Source of the DNA: Chitinophagaceae bacterium
GTDB lineage: Bacteria > Bacteroidota > Bacteroidia > Chitinophagales > Chitinophagaceae
Direction: 5' to 3'
Assembly: GCA_020846105.1 (NCBI GenBank)
Contig: JADLEN010000055.1
Location: 1 to 11,521 of the forward strand
Length of the DNA: 11,521 nucleotides
Part shown: positions 1 to 6,631 of the stretch, in pieces
How positions within the stretch are numbered: position 1 is the stretch's first letter
Layout: each line of letters opens with the position of its first letter
Position numbers and translations under genes: made by a program
The notes under the pieces: model-generated
Told to the model about the DNA's origin: nothing
Database searches by the model: none
What the model saw: only the letters and a program-made list of their open reading frames with translations

Positions 1-289
1 CTATATAACCGTTCTTAAGTGCCACTACAGAGTTTACGCCACTACCATAAGGGCTAATATCGATACCGCCAATACGCAATGGTGTGGCGGGGTTTGTAAT
101 GTCTAGGATGTCTATAGAGTCGGTAACAGCATTGGTTACAAATATCTTTTTAGAGCTGCTATCGTAGGTAGCTATCTCGCAAGCGGTAGCTCTACCGTCG
201 GTGTAGCGACCTAGCTCGGTTACCGAAATTTGCTGTGCACTTGCAGCAATACTGAAGGTACAAGAAAGTAGGAGTAATGATTTTTTCAT
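1..289 (-). CDS. Choice-of-anchor I family secreted protein, N-terminal part (runs off left edge)
   Basis: The start codon is at 289-287 on the minus strand and the frame stays open to base 1, giving 96 residues. Residues 1-19 form a Sec signal peptide (MKKSLLLLSCTF..., cleavage likely after ASA, leaving QQISV). The mature part reads like the first blade of a beta-propeller: an acidic EIATYDSSSKKIFVTNA stretch, then VDILDI-type text (DSIDILDI) and a GSGVNSVVAL stretch. This order matches the start of the choice-of-anchor I family, large secreted proteins whose C-terminal anchor varies (T9SS sorting domain in Bacteroidota). The 3' end is missing, so the anchor type cannot be seen. The gene is divergent from the arsenic operon. 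The enzymatic role of the family is unclear to me. The start is preceded by an A/T-rich leader without a Shine-Dalgarno motif, as usual in this phylum. Family call fairly sure, function not. Confidence 0.75.
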   Translation of the reverse strand, partial: MKKSLLLLSCTFSIAASAQQISVTELGRYTDGRATACEIATYDSSSKKIFVTNAVTDSIDILDITNPATPLRIGGIDISPYGSGVNSVVALKNGYI

Positions 290-440
290 TTCTTAATAAT
301 TGTTTGAAGGCAAAATTCCATTCGCAATGTTTCGGAATGGTTAGACGAGGTTTACCTAATTGTTAAGAAACGGCTATGAAATAAAAAACTGCGCGTGGGC
401 AACATTGTTTATCGTAATATTGCAATATAGCATTACCACG
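290..440. promoter_or_regulatory. Divergent intergenic region between the choice-of-anchor I gene and arsR
   Basis: This 151-base non-coding stretch should hold the promoters of both the minus-strand secreted-protein gene and the plus-strand arsenic operon. Besides the palindrome reported separately, it contains a short inverted repeat CCATTC (318-323) / GAATGG (335-340) with an 11-base loop. No convincing paired -33/-7 (TTTG / TAnnTTTG) promoter was found for either gene. TAATATTG at 415-422 is one base from the -7 consensus but lacks a visible -33 partner. Confidence 0.5.
411..428 (+). promoter_or_regulatory. Candidate ArsR operator
   Basis: ATATTGCAATAT at 417-428 is a perfect 12-bp palindrome ending 12 bases before the arsR start codon. 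The two decamers ATCGTAATAT (411-420) and ATTGCAATAT (419-428) are also near-identical overlapping copies with an 8-base period. ArsR/SmtB dimers bind A/T-rich inverted repeats over their own promoters, so negative autoregulation released by arsenite is the natural reading. The palindrome is seen directly; its role is inferred. Confidence 0.5.
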
Positions 441-773
441 ATGGGCGCAACAAACACTACACACTTTACGACAAAGCAAAACAGCATAGCGAGTATAGCT
501 AAGGCTTTGGGGCACCCTGCAAGGGTGGCCATACTAGAATACCTGATGAAGGTAGACAGCTGTATCTGCGGAGATATAGTAAATGAGCTGCCACTAGCCC
601 AGGCCACCGTGTCGCAGCATCTCAAGGAATTGAAAAATGCTGGGCTCATAAAAGGAAACATTGAGGGCAATGCCATTTGCTACTGTGTAGACGAAAAAGC
701 GATTGCCAAAATGCAAAAATATTTTGAAGCCATGAACCTGAAAATTGAAAACAAAAAAGCTAAGTGTTGTTAA
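441..773 (+). CDS. arsR: ArsR/SmtB-family arsenic-responsive transcriptional repressor
   Basis: This is a 110-residue winged-helix repressor, the usual ArsR size. KALGHPARVAILEYL (about residues 21-35) is the hallmark N-terminal helix. The recognition helix is AQATVSQHLKEL (about 53-64), followed by the wing and a YCV strand. CIC (Cys41, Cys43) sits where classical ArsR has its CxCxxC arsenite site, but the third position is Ile. Further cysteines lie at 80, 82 and as a terminal CC (109-110). The frame is open upstream to a TTG at 360, but the ATG at 441 is preferred: homologues start here, the extra 27 residues look unrelated, and the palindrome would otherwise be coding. As first gene of the ars operon it should bind its own promoter and release it on binding As(III), possibly Sb(III). 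Family call very sure; exact inducer inferred from neighbours. Confidence 0.93.
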   Translation: MGATNTTHFTTKQNSIASIAKALGHPARVAILEYLMKVDSCICGDIVNELPLAQATVSQHLKELKNAGLIKGNIEGNAICYCVDEKAIAKMQKYFEAMNLKIENKKAKCC

Positions 774-794
774 TCTTTTAAATAAATAAGAACT

Positions 795-1262
795 ATGAAA
801 TTATCAGAATTTAAAGCGGCCTTGTCGCAAATGAATGAGTTGACCTTTTTGCAAGCAAATGGTACTGCCATACCTGCGCATTTCCATATTACCGAGGCGG
901 CATACAATACCAAGCACTTTATAGATTGTGGCGGGGTAGAGCGTACAGAAAATAATATAAGCTTTCAACTCTGGACAGCAAACGATTTCGACCATCGCCT
1001 ACTACCTAGCAAGCTTTTGCAGATTATAGACATCTATGAACGCAAGATAAATGCCGAAGACCTAGAAATAGAAGTAGAATATCAGGCAGAAACCATTGGT
1101 AAATATGCCTTGATGCTAAAAGATGGGCATTTTGTTTTTGTACCAAAGTACACCGATTGTTTGGCTCAAGATGCTTGTGGTATTCCGCAAGAAAAACTAA
1201 ACAAACCTATGGCCGAATTGAAAACTACAAACACTTGCACACCCGGTGGCGGATGTTGCTAA
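795..1262 (+). CDS. DUF6428 family protein of arsenic operons, Cys-rich tail
   Basis: This 155-residue protein is soluble, with no signal peptide or membrane helix. I recognise it as the DUF6428 family often found in Bacteroidota ars clusters; no biochemical function is known to me. Visible conserved-looking blocks are IPAHFHITE (about 26-34, two histidines), FIDCGG (about 42-47), FQLWTANDFDHRL (about 57-69), a strand-rich DLEIEVEYQ (about 89-97), DCLAQDACGIP (Cys122, Cys128) and a C-terminal CTPGGGCC (Cys148, Cys154, Cys155). The thiol and imidazole groups could bind arsenite or another soft metal, much as the cysteine pairs of the chaperone ArsD do, but no sequence similarity to ArsD was seen. 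It lies 21 bases after arsR and 18 before arsC, so it is almost certainly cotranscribed with them. Alternatives are a redox partner of ArsC or a metallochaperone for Acr3. Family call fairly sure, role open. Confidence 0.82.
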   Translation: MKLSEFKAALSQMNELTFLQANGTAIPAHFHITEAAYNTKHFIDCGGVERTENNISFQLWTANDFDHRLLPSKLLQIIDIYERKINAEDLEIEVEYQAETIGKYALMLKDGHFVFVPKYTDCLAQDACGIPQEKLNKPMAELKTTNTCTPGGGCC

Positions 1263-1280
1263 ATCTATTTTTTGAAGGCA

Positions 1281-1892
1281 ATGAATAAAGAAATAAAAAG
1301 CAATATTGAAGCCTTGCTGGAGCAATATGATACGATAGCAGCAGAAAGAAAAGTTGTTTTACAAAAAGTAGCTGCTGCTATTGTATCTACTATTGAAGAA
1401 AAGGGTACGGCAAATATATTGTATGTATGCACGCACAACTCGCGTCGTAGTCATTTTGGGCAAGTGGCAGGCACGCTTGCTGCTCATTATTTTGGTCTTG
1501 AAAATACAAATTGTTTTTCGGCAGGCACAGAAGTTACTGAAATGAACATCAACGCTGTAAATGCACTACTGGCTTTTGGCTTGGGTATAAAAGGCAAAAC
1601 AGAAACGGAGCAGCAAGCCTATGTATTTGACTATGGAGGCAATGAAAACATAACCTGCTTTTCCAAAAGATTTGATGACAAAAGCATACCTGCTCAAAAT
1701 ATTATTGCACTAATGACCTGCACCGATGCCGAGCAGAATTGTCCTTTTATTCCTGCAGCCCTTTATCGCATAGCTACCCCCTACCAAGACCCCAAAAGCA
1801 GCGATGGCACTGGCGATGAAGCAACAGTTTATGCCGAAAGGTTTAGGCAAATACTTACAGAGTGCTTGTACACTTTTTCTCTTTTAAAATAA
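1281..1892 (+). CDS. arsC: Arsenate reductase, LMW protein-tyrosine-phosphatase type
   Basis: This 203-residue cytoplasmic enzyme should reduce arsenate to arsenite. The phosphatase P-loop CTHNSRRS gives Cys50-X5-Arg56-Ser57. The catalytic Asp-Pro is Asp170-Pro171 in [23 protein letters not shown] holds Cys147 and Cys154, seven apart, the same spacing as the Cys82/Cys89 relay pair of thioredoxin-coupled Staphylococcus ArsC. A three-cysteine relay with thioredoxin as electron donor is therefore likely. It is about 70 residues longer than the 131-residue classical enzyme, with a roughly 40-residue helical N-terminal extension and an insertion around 104-135. The P-loop has His and Arg where ArsC usually has Gly and Cys (CTGNSCRS). 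The start ATG at 1281 is preferred over a TTG three codons upstream. The stop lies four bases before acr3. A plain tyrosine phosphatase is the alternative, but operon context and relay cysteines favour ArsC. Confidence 0.88.
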   Translation: MNKEIKSNIEALLEQYDTIAAERKVVLQKVAAAIVSTIEEKGTANILYVCTHNSRRSHFGQVAGTLAAHYFGLENTNCFSAGTEVTEMNINAVNALLAFGLGIKGKTETEQQAYVFDYGGNENITCFSKRFDDKSIPAQNIIALMTCTDAEQNCPFIPAALYRIATPYQDPKSSDGTGDEATVYAERFRQILTECLYTFSLLK

Positions 1893-1896
1893 TACT

Positions 1897-2961
1897 ATGA
1901 GTGCCAACAATTGTACACCTGCTCGCAGAAAGCGTTTAGGGTTTTTAGACCGCTACCTTACTCTTTGGATTTTCTTGGCAATGCTCATCGGTGTGGGTGT
2001 AGGATATTTTCTGCCCGAGTCATCTGGCTTTATCAATTCTTTTTCTAGCGGCACTACCAATATTCCTTTGGCTATTGGACTGGTATTGATGATGTATCCA
2101 CCGCTAGCAAAGGTGCGGTATGAAAAGATTCCCGAGGTTTTTAAGAATGTAAAGTTGATTGCAATGTCATTGTTCATTACTTGGATTATTGCGCCAGCCT
2201 TTATGTTCTCATTGGCCTATTTGTTTTTGAGCGATTACCCAGAGTATATGTCAGGATTGATTCTTATCGGCATTGCACCTTGCATTGCAATGGTAATAGT
2301 GTGGAGCGACTTGGCAGAAGGCAACCGTGAATATATAGCAGGACTTGTGGGTGTCAATAGTATTTTGCAGGTGTTGCTATTCTCTGGCTATTCTTATTTT
2401 TACCTCACTGTTGTGCCAGATTTTTTTGGTCTTAAAAGTATGTCTATCGATATTTCGATGGCACAGATTGCAGAGACTGTATTTATTTATTTAGGTATTC
2501 CTTTTATAGCCGGTTTTGTGAGCCGTTATTCTTTGATAAAATTAAAAGGGCTAGAATGGTACGAAACCAAATTTATTCCTTTCGTTTCACAAATCACCTT
2601 AGTGGCCTTGCTTTTTACCATTGTGGTAATGTTTAGCCTCAAGGGTGCACTCATCGTGCAGTTGCCAATGGATGTGCTACGGATTGCTATACCTCTTGTG
2701 ATCTATTTTGCGGTGATGTTTGTCATTACTTTTATTGCGGCCAAAAGTCTCGGAGCAGATTATTCAACCAATGCAGCATTATCTTTTACCGCTACGGGCA
2801 ACAATTTCGAGTTGGCTATAGCTGTGGCCATTGGTATTTTTGGCATCAATAGTGGTCAGGCTTTTGCAGGGGTAATAGGCCCTTTGGTCGAAGTGCCTGC
2901 TTTGATACTTTTAGTCAAAGTTGCATTTTGGTTTAAGAAGAAGTGGTATAAGAAGGCATAA
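1897..2961 (+). CDS. acr3: Acr3-family arsenite efflux transporter
   Basis: This 354-residue inner-membrane protein has about ten hydrophobic segments, typical of Acr3 (bile acid/arsenite/riboflavin transporter superfamily). It exports As(OH)3 produced by ArsC, driven by the proton motive force. The signature [19 protein letters not shown] places the essential cysteine at residue 129, and [15 protein letters not shown] places the conserved glutamate at 305. Both are the numbers given for the studied Acr3 of Alkaliphilus metalliredigens, so the core is intact and colinear. The N-terminus is cytoplasmic and short (an NNC motif, then basic RRKR). It starts four bases after arsC, so the two are probably translationally coupled. 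It is the last gene of the operon and converges on the next gene with only 23 bases between stops. Bacteroidota annotations sometimes call it arsB, but it is not of the ArsB family. Confidence 0.95.
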   Translation: MSANNCTPARRKRLGFLDRYLTLWIFLAMLIGVGVGYFLPESSGFINSFSSGTTNIPLAIGLVLMMYPPLAKVRYEKIPEVFKNVKLIAMSLFITWIIAPAFMFSLAYLFLSDYPEYMSGLILIGIAPCIAMVIVWSDLAEGNREYIAGLVGVNSILQVLLFSGYSYFYLTVVPDFFGLKSMSIDISMAQIAETVFIYLGIPFIAGFVSRYSLIKLKGLEWYETKFIPFVSQITLVALLFTIVVMFSLKGALIVQLPMDVLRIAIPLVIYFAVMFVITFIAAKSLGADYSTNAALSFTATGNNFELAIAVAIGIFGINSGQAFAGVIGPLVEVPALILLVKVAFWFKKKWYKKA

Positions 2962-2984
2962 TTACTGCTTATTTAAAACAGCTA

Positions 2985-4514
2985 TTATTTATGCTTGGTT
3001 TTGTTTTCTAGTACTATAAAGGGGATACCATTATTCACCCATTTGTTGATGAGGTCGTTGTTGGTGGGTATTACTTCGAAGGCTAGCGAGCCGAGTATGA
3101 GGTCGAGGTCGCCGTCGTTGTCGTAATCTGCGGCGTCCATCACTATCCATCGGCCCAGTGTGGGGTCGGCAATGGTGCTGGCTTTGAAGTTGTTTTTGCC
3201 ATCGTTTTCGAGAAATACGAAGCTTTCTTCGGGTTGGTTTTGGTAGTCGGGGAAGAAAGAAATGGCGGCGATGTCTATGTCGCCATCTTGGTCGTAATCT
3301 GCCGGGAATGCGGCATATGCGCCATTGAGTTGATAAAATATTTCTTGTTTGAAGTTGTTTTTGCCGTCATTGAGGTATACGTATATACCGTGGTAGTTTT
3401 TGAGCACAGGCTTGAAGTCGGCATTGTCTCCGGCGGTGTATATGATATCGTCGTGGCCATCTTGGTTGAAGTCGTATAGCTGGAAATAGCTAGAGCCGTT
3501 GGAGGGCGAGAAGTGCAGTGCAGTTTCTTCTTTAAATTTTCCGCCGCCTTGGTTGTAGAATATAAAAATGCCTTCATCTCCTTGGCCAAAAAGCGCAATG
3601 ATGTCTTGTAGGCCATCGCCATTGAGGTCTTTGATGTAGGCTTTTTCGGCACCGGGCTTGTTGCGTAGTATTTTGTTTTCAAATTTTCCGTTGCCTAGGT
3701 TTTTCCACCAGCTTAGTTTGCCGGTCCATTTTGCAAATTCGCAAGTCACTACGTCCATTAGGCCATCCCCATCTAGGTCGGCATAGGCGCTATGCACGGG
3801 TCTTTGCAAAGAGTCTATAAGTTTGAAAACCGGCCTGTTGGCCACTTTGGGCAAGGAGAGAATGAATCCGCTAGAAACGTCGGTGGGCGAGAACGAACCC
3901 ATAACGGTAACGAAGGCTTCTTGCTCGAACTCTTGCACCCATACAGCCCCTTCTTTTACTTTGGCTGCTTGCAGCAATTGCAGCTTGTTTGAAAACACAG
4001 AGAGCGTTTGTGTGTTGGCATCGCCTAGGTATATGGTATTGTCGTGGGTATTGAATTGTACAAATGTGGCACTAGGTGGCGACATTTTATGTTCTGGAAT
4101 TTTCACTTCGAAAAGCGTGAGGTCTTTGGAGATGGTTTTGGTCTTGGGTGCTTGGAGCTGCTCTGGGGCATTTTGCAGAAAATAGTTTTTTAGTTTTGTC
4201 CACTCCTGCTGGCTGAGCATAGGCTTGGCGGGGAAATAGCCCGATTTTTTGGCTTTTTCGCCTCCGGGGCCTTCTTCAAATAATACGGTGAGCAGAGAAT
4301 CGTGCTCAACAATACCGAGGAATACGCCCATACGGGGCAGCATATACTGGCTCCAAGATGCTTTGTCTAGCAGGTCGGGTGTGGGCAATTTGTGACAACT
4401 AGCGCAATAGGTTTCGGCAAGAGCCTTCCCTTCTGAAGTGTCTTCAGTGGTATTGTTGCAAGCGATAGCGCCAGCCATAGCCATACAGATAATTGCGGTA
4501 AAAATATGCTTCAT
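2985..4514 (-). CDS. Lipoprotein with cytochrome c domain and FG-GAP/VCBS repeats
   Basis: This 509-residue protein starts at 4514; an in-frame ATG 18 codons upstream would bury the signal peptide. MKHIFTAIICMAMAGAIAC is a lipoprotein signal with the lipid-bearing Cys at 19. Residues about 28-118 form a small cytochrome c domain with one heme site CASCH (Cys37, Cys40, His41); Met59, Met62 or Met99 could be the distal ligand. From about 145 to the end is a beta-propeller-like array of FG-GAP/VCBS repeats. Five calcium-loop motifs are visible: DLDGDGLMD (about 246), DLNGDGLQD (296), DFNQDGHDD (348), DYDQDGDID (407) and DYDNDGDLD (463), with KNNFK strands between. The substrate or partner of the propeller is unknown; it may bind a polymer or protein at the cell surface, with the heme passing electrons. 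The gene is divergent from the PhoX gene and convergent with acr3. Domain calls are firm, function is not. Confidence 0.87.
   Translation of the reverse strand: MKHIFTAIICMAMAGAIACNNTTEDTSEGKALAETYCASCHKLPTPDLLDKASWSQYMLPRMGVFLGIVEHDSLLTVLFEEGPGGEKAKKSGYFPAKPMLSQQEWTKLKNYFLQNAPEQLQAPKTKTISKDLTLFEVKIPEHKMSPPSATFVQFNTHDNTIYLGDANTQTLSVFSNKLQLLQAAKVKEGAVWVQEFEQEAFVTVMGSFSPTDVSSGFILSLPKVANRPVFKLIDSLQRPVHSAYADLDGDGLMDVVTCEFAKWTGKLSWWKNLGNGKFENKILRNKPGAEKAYIKDLNGDGLQDIIALFGQGDEGIFIFYNQGGGKFKEETALHFSPSNGSSYFQLYDFNQDGHDDIIYTAGDNADFKPVLKNYHGIYVYLNDGKNNFKQEIFYQLNGAYAAFPADYDQDGDIDIAAISFFPDYQNQPEESFVFLENDGKNNFKASTIADPTLGRWIVMDAADYDNDGDLDLILGSLAFEVIPTNNDLINKWVNNGIPFIVLENKTKHK
3183..3365 (-). repeat. Direct repeat of FG-GAP unit coding sequence
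   Basis: TTTGAAGTTGTTTTTGCC occurs at 3183-3200 and again, identical over 18 bases, at 3348-3365. The spacing is 165 bases, exactly 55 codons. On the coding (minus) strand both copies encode GKNNFK within two successive FG-GAP units. This marks the period of the protein repeat and suggests internal duplication rather than a separate DNA element. Confidence 0.7.
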
Positions 4515-4698
4515 TTTCTCGATTAGATATTTGGCAATTATAGCCGAATTATTGTTCTGATTTGGCATTCCAATCTTGTCTTATTGTTATCAATTTCATT
4601 GTAGTCTCAGGCTTAACATTAGCTTCATTGTTTGCTAACACGAGCGATACTTTTTGGTAACACTGCAATCTGACTTTTGCTTCAAATTATAAAACGAA
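4515..4698. promoter_or_regulatory. Divergent promoter region between the heme/FG-GAP lipoprotein and phoX
   Basis: This 184-base A/T-rich non-coding stretch must drive both the minus-strand lipoprotein and the plus-strand PhoX gene. For PhoX, GACTTTTG at 4672-4679 matches seven of eight positions of the Bacteroidota -7 box TAnnTTTG and lies 19 bases before the start codon. A T-rich TTTTTGG at 4651-4657 is nearby, but its spacing (about 15) is shorter than the usual 19-21, so the promoter call is weak. On the minus strand TATAATTG, about 30 bases before the lipoprotein start, is a similar weak -7 candidate. No Pho-box-like direct repeat was evident. Confidence 0.35.
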
Positions 4699-6558
4699 AT
4701 GAAAAAACTAGTACTACTATCAGCAGTAGGAGTTTGTGCCTTTGCTCAGGCCAATGCTCAAATCCCTTTCCCAGTGCACATTGCACCAGATTGGACCACT
4801 CAAACGGTATTGATGCCGAAATCGCCATTGATGTTTCAAAACATTTTTATTGGAGGCGTAGACACAGTACAATCTACCGCTACTTATGGCAACCCTGCAA
4901 GTAGCTCACCTGCAAAACAATGGCACGATTACATCGCTTTCGTAAAAGATAGCGCTGCTCTTGGCGATTTGGGTTGGGTAGTGGTAAACCACGAGATGAC
5001 TACAAAAGACAACAAGCTTGGTGATGGTGGAGGAATGACCACATTTCGCTTGAAAAGAACAGCAGGTGACAAACTAGAAGTTGTAAACCAAACATTGGCT
5101 GATGGCCGTACCGGCAAATTCTTTAACGTTGATTTTGTGAACACTGTAGGTGAAACAGGAATGAACTGCGGTGGTATCAACAAAGGCGGTAGAGTGTGGA
5201 CTGCCGAAGAGTGGATGCAAAGCAGCAACAAAAATATTTATGCTAGTGGAGCGGGTTACCGCGATACTTCTGATTTCGTAATAGGAACCACTACACCTGC
5301 AGGTTTTCCGGGTTTTGATGGTAAAACATTGAAGCGCTACCAAAACCTAAACTGGATGGTAGAAGTAGACCCTAAGAATGCAAAAGGAATTAGAAAACAA
5401 TACAACTGGGGACGTGCCGGCTGGGAAGGCGGTGTAGTGATGGACGATAACAAAACCGTTTATTTGTTTGAAGATGGCTCTCCTGGGATGCTTGGAAAAT
5501 TTGTAGCAACAACTGCTGGCGATTTTACTGCAGGGCAAATGTACATATACAAGCACGATGCTGCTACTAAATGGATCAGTATCGAAAATGACTTGGATAC
5601 ACTGGTAAATTTGAATACTGTGGCTGTACGACGTGGTGCTACTATGTTCAATCGTTTGGAGTGGGGAGCAATGAGCGGTGGTAAAATTTATATCTGCGAA
5701 ACAGGACGTGATGCTTTCAATTACAATTCTGGCAACTCGCTAAATGGTGTAATTTCTCCTTCGTTAGTAGATGGTTACAAAACACGCTACCAAATCGTGA
5801 ATTCAATGCCTTTTCCAGGTACAGATGCTGCTGCTGCCGACTCGGTACGTATTGGTCGTTTCTTCGATTATTATGGCCGTGTTATTGAGTTTGATCCTGC
5901 TACAGACCAAGTACGTTCTTTCTTAGAAGGTGGTCCGTATACTGCAACTTCTACCTCTGCTACACTTCCTTACTATCCTACTAAGCATTTGTCTAACCCC
6001 GATGGTATCGATTTCTTGACCATCAAAGGCAAGACGTATATGATGATTGAAGAAGACCTTAATGGTACAAGCTACAACCGTATGCCTAATGGATTGACAC
6101 AAACTGTTTGCGAATTGTACCTTTTGGATATGTCTATCCCGAACCCAACAATTAATGATTTGCAACGCTTGACAGCAAGTGCGCCAGGTGCAGAAATTAC
6201 AGGTGCTGTACAGGTAGATAGTAAAACTATTTTGGTCAATTGTCAACACCCAAATTCTTCAAATATCGCTCCGTTCAACAATTCTTTGACTTATGCAATA
6301 TCAGGTCTTGATGGTTCAGACAAATTGAGCATTTTTGAAAATCAAGAAGTGAAAACAAACACTTTCTCTGTATATCCAAACCCTGCTGCTCGCGAATTAC
6401 ATTTGAGCAAAGCAATGGACGTAGCTATCTATAGCATTACAGGTGCACGTATCAAAGTACTGCGCAACACACAAACTGTAGATGTAAGCGATATGGCTGC
6501 TGGTACTTATTTTATCCGTAGTGCCGATGGCGAAACATTGAAATTTATTGTTCAATAA
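4699..6558 (+). CDS. PhoX/DUF839-family secreted phosphatase with T9SS sorting domain
   Basis: This 619-residue protein begins with a Sec signal peptide (residues 1-20, cleavage after ANA), without the twin arginines of proteobacterial PhoX. The body (about 25-545) carries PhoX-family landmarks in order: WVVVNHE (93-99), MNCGGI (155-160) followed by WTAEEW (167-172), YLFEDG (255-260), RLEWGA (319-324), NPDGIDF (433-439) and ITGAVQVDSKTILVNCQHP (500-518). In characterised PhoX a six-bladed propeller holds an iron-calcium cofactor, and the Cys of the NC-G-G motif ligates iron; Cys157 is the likely counterpart. The last 65 or so residues, from TFSVYPNPAARELHL to FIVQ, are a type A T9SS C-terminal sorting domain, so the protein should cross the outer membrane. 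Expected role: releasing phosphate from extracellular phosphoesters. It is followed by a hairpin and the peroxidase gene. Substrate untested; some DUF839 members may not be phosphatases. Confidence 0.87.
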   Translation: MKKLVLLSAVGVCAFAQANAQIPFPVHIAPDWTTQTVLMPKSPLMFQNIFIGGVDTVQSTATYGNPASSSPAKQWHDYIAFVKDSAALGDLGWVVVNHEMTTKDNKLGDGGGMTTFRLKRTAGDKLEVVNQTLADGRTGKFFNVDFVNTVGETGMNCGGINKGGRVWTAEEWMQSSNKNIYASGAGYRDTSDFVIGTTTPAGFPGFDGKTLKRYQNLNWMVEVDPKNAKGIRKQYNWGRAGWEGGVVMDDNKTVYLFEDGSPGMLGKFVATTAGDFTAGQMYIYKHDAATKWISIENDLDTLVNLNTVAVRRGATMFNRLEWGAMSGGKIYICETGRDAFNYNSGNSLNGVISPSLVDGYKTRYQIVNSMPFPGTDAAAADSVRIGRFFDYYGRVIEFDPATDQVRSFLEGGPYTATSTSATLPYYPTKHLSNPDGIDFLTIKGKTYMMIEEDLNGTSYNRMPNGLTQTVCELYLLDMSIPNPTINDLQRLTASAPGAEITGAVQVDSKTILVNCQHPNSSNIAPFNNSLTYAISGLDGSDKLSIFENQEVKTNTFSVYPNPAARELHLSKAMDVAIYSITGARIKVLRNTQTVDVSDMAAGTYFIRSADGETLKFIVQ

Positions 6559-6577
6559 TCTAACCTAAATGTATTGA

Positions 6578-6605
6578 AACCGAAGCTTCGAAAGGAGCTT
6601 CGGTT
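6578..6605 (+). terminator. Strong hairpin between phoX and the peroxidase gene
   Basis: AACCGAAGCT (6578-6587) and AGCTTCGGTT (6596-6605) form a perfect 10-bp stem around an 8-base loop, starting 19 bases after the PhoX stop. It is followed by ATTTCTATTT, only moderately T-rich. It is most simply a factor-independent terminator for phoX. It ends only 26 bases before the next start codon on the same strand, so it could also be an attenuator or an mRNA-processing or stabilising structure within an operon. Confidence 0.65.
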
Positions 6606-6631
6606 ATTTCTATTTAAAAGAAAATCAAAAA

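Noticed and set aside
318..340. Short inverted repeat CCATTC/GAATGG as a second operator or terminator
   Set aside because: Only six paired bases with an 11-base loop and no T-run; expected by chance in a region of this length.
360..440. TTG-initiated extension of arsR by 27 residues
   Set aside because: The added residues do not look like ArsR, the ATG at 441 fits family N-termini, and the extension would put the operator-like palindrome inside the gene.
1272..1280. TTG start three codons before the arsC ATG
   Set aside because: An ATG follows immediately, and a TTG start adds nothing recognisable.
2962..2984. Bidirectional terminator between the convergent acr3 and lipoprotein genes
   Set aside because: The 23-base gap shows no stem of useful length; termination there cannot be assigned from sequence.
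3275..3682. 135-codon open frame overlapping the FG-GAP gene on the same strand in another frame
   Set aside because: Low-complexity Thr/Ser/Lys-rich translation produced by the repeated calcium-loop codons; no domain or start context.
3823..4185. 120-codon open frame antisense to the heme/FG-GAP gene
   Set aside because: Shadow of the real coding strand with no recognisable motif, signal or neighbour link.
4515..4568. Upstream ATG extending the heme/FG-GAP lipoprotein by 18 residues
   Set aside because: It would place a polar, Asn-rich stretch ahead of a clear lipoprotein signal peptide; the start at 4514 gives a normal signal and lipobox.
4619..4638. TTAGC/GCTAA inverted repeat in the divergent promoter region
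   Set aside because: Five paired bases only, with a 10-base loop; not distinguishable from chance.
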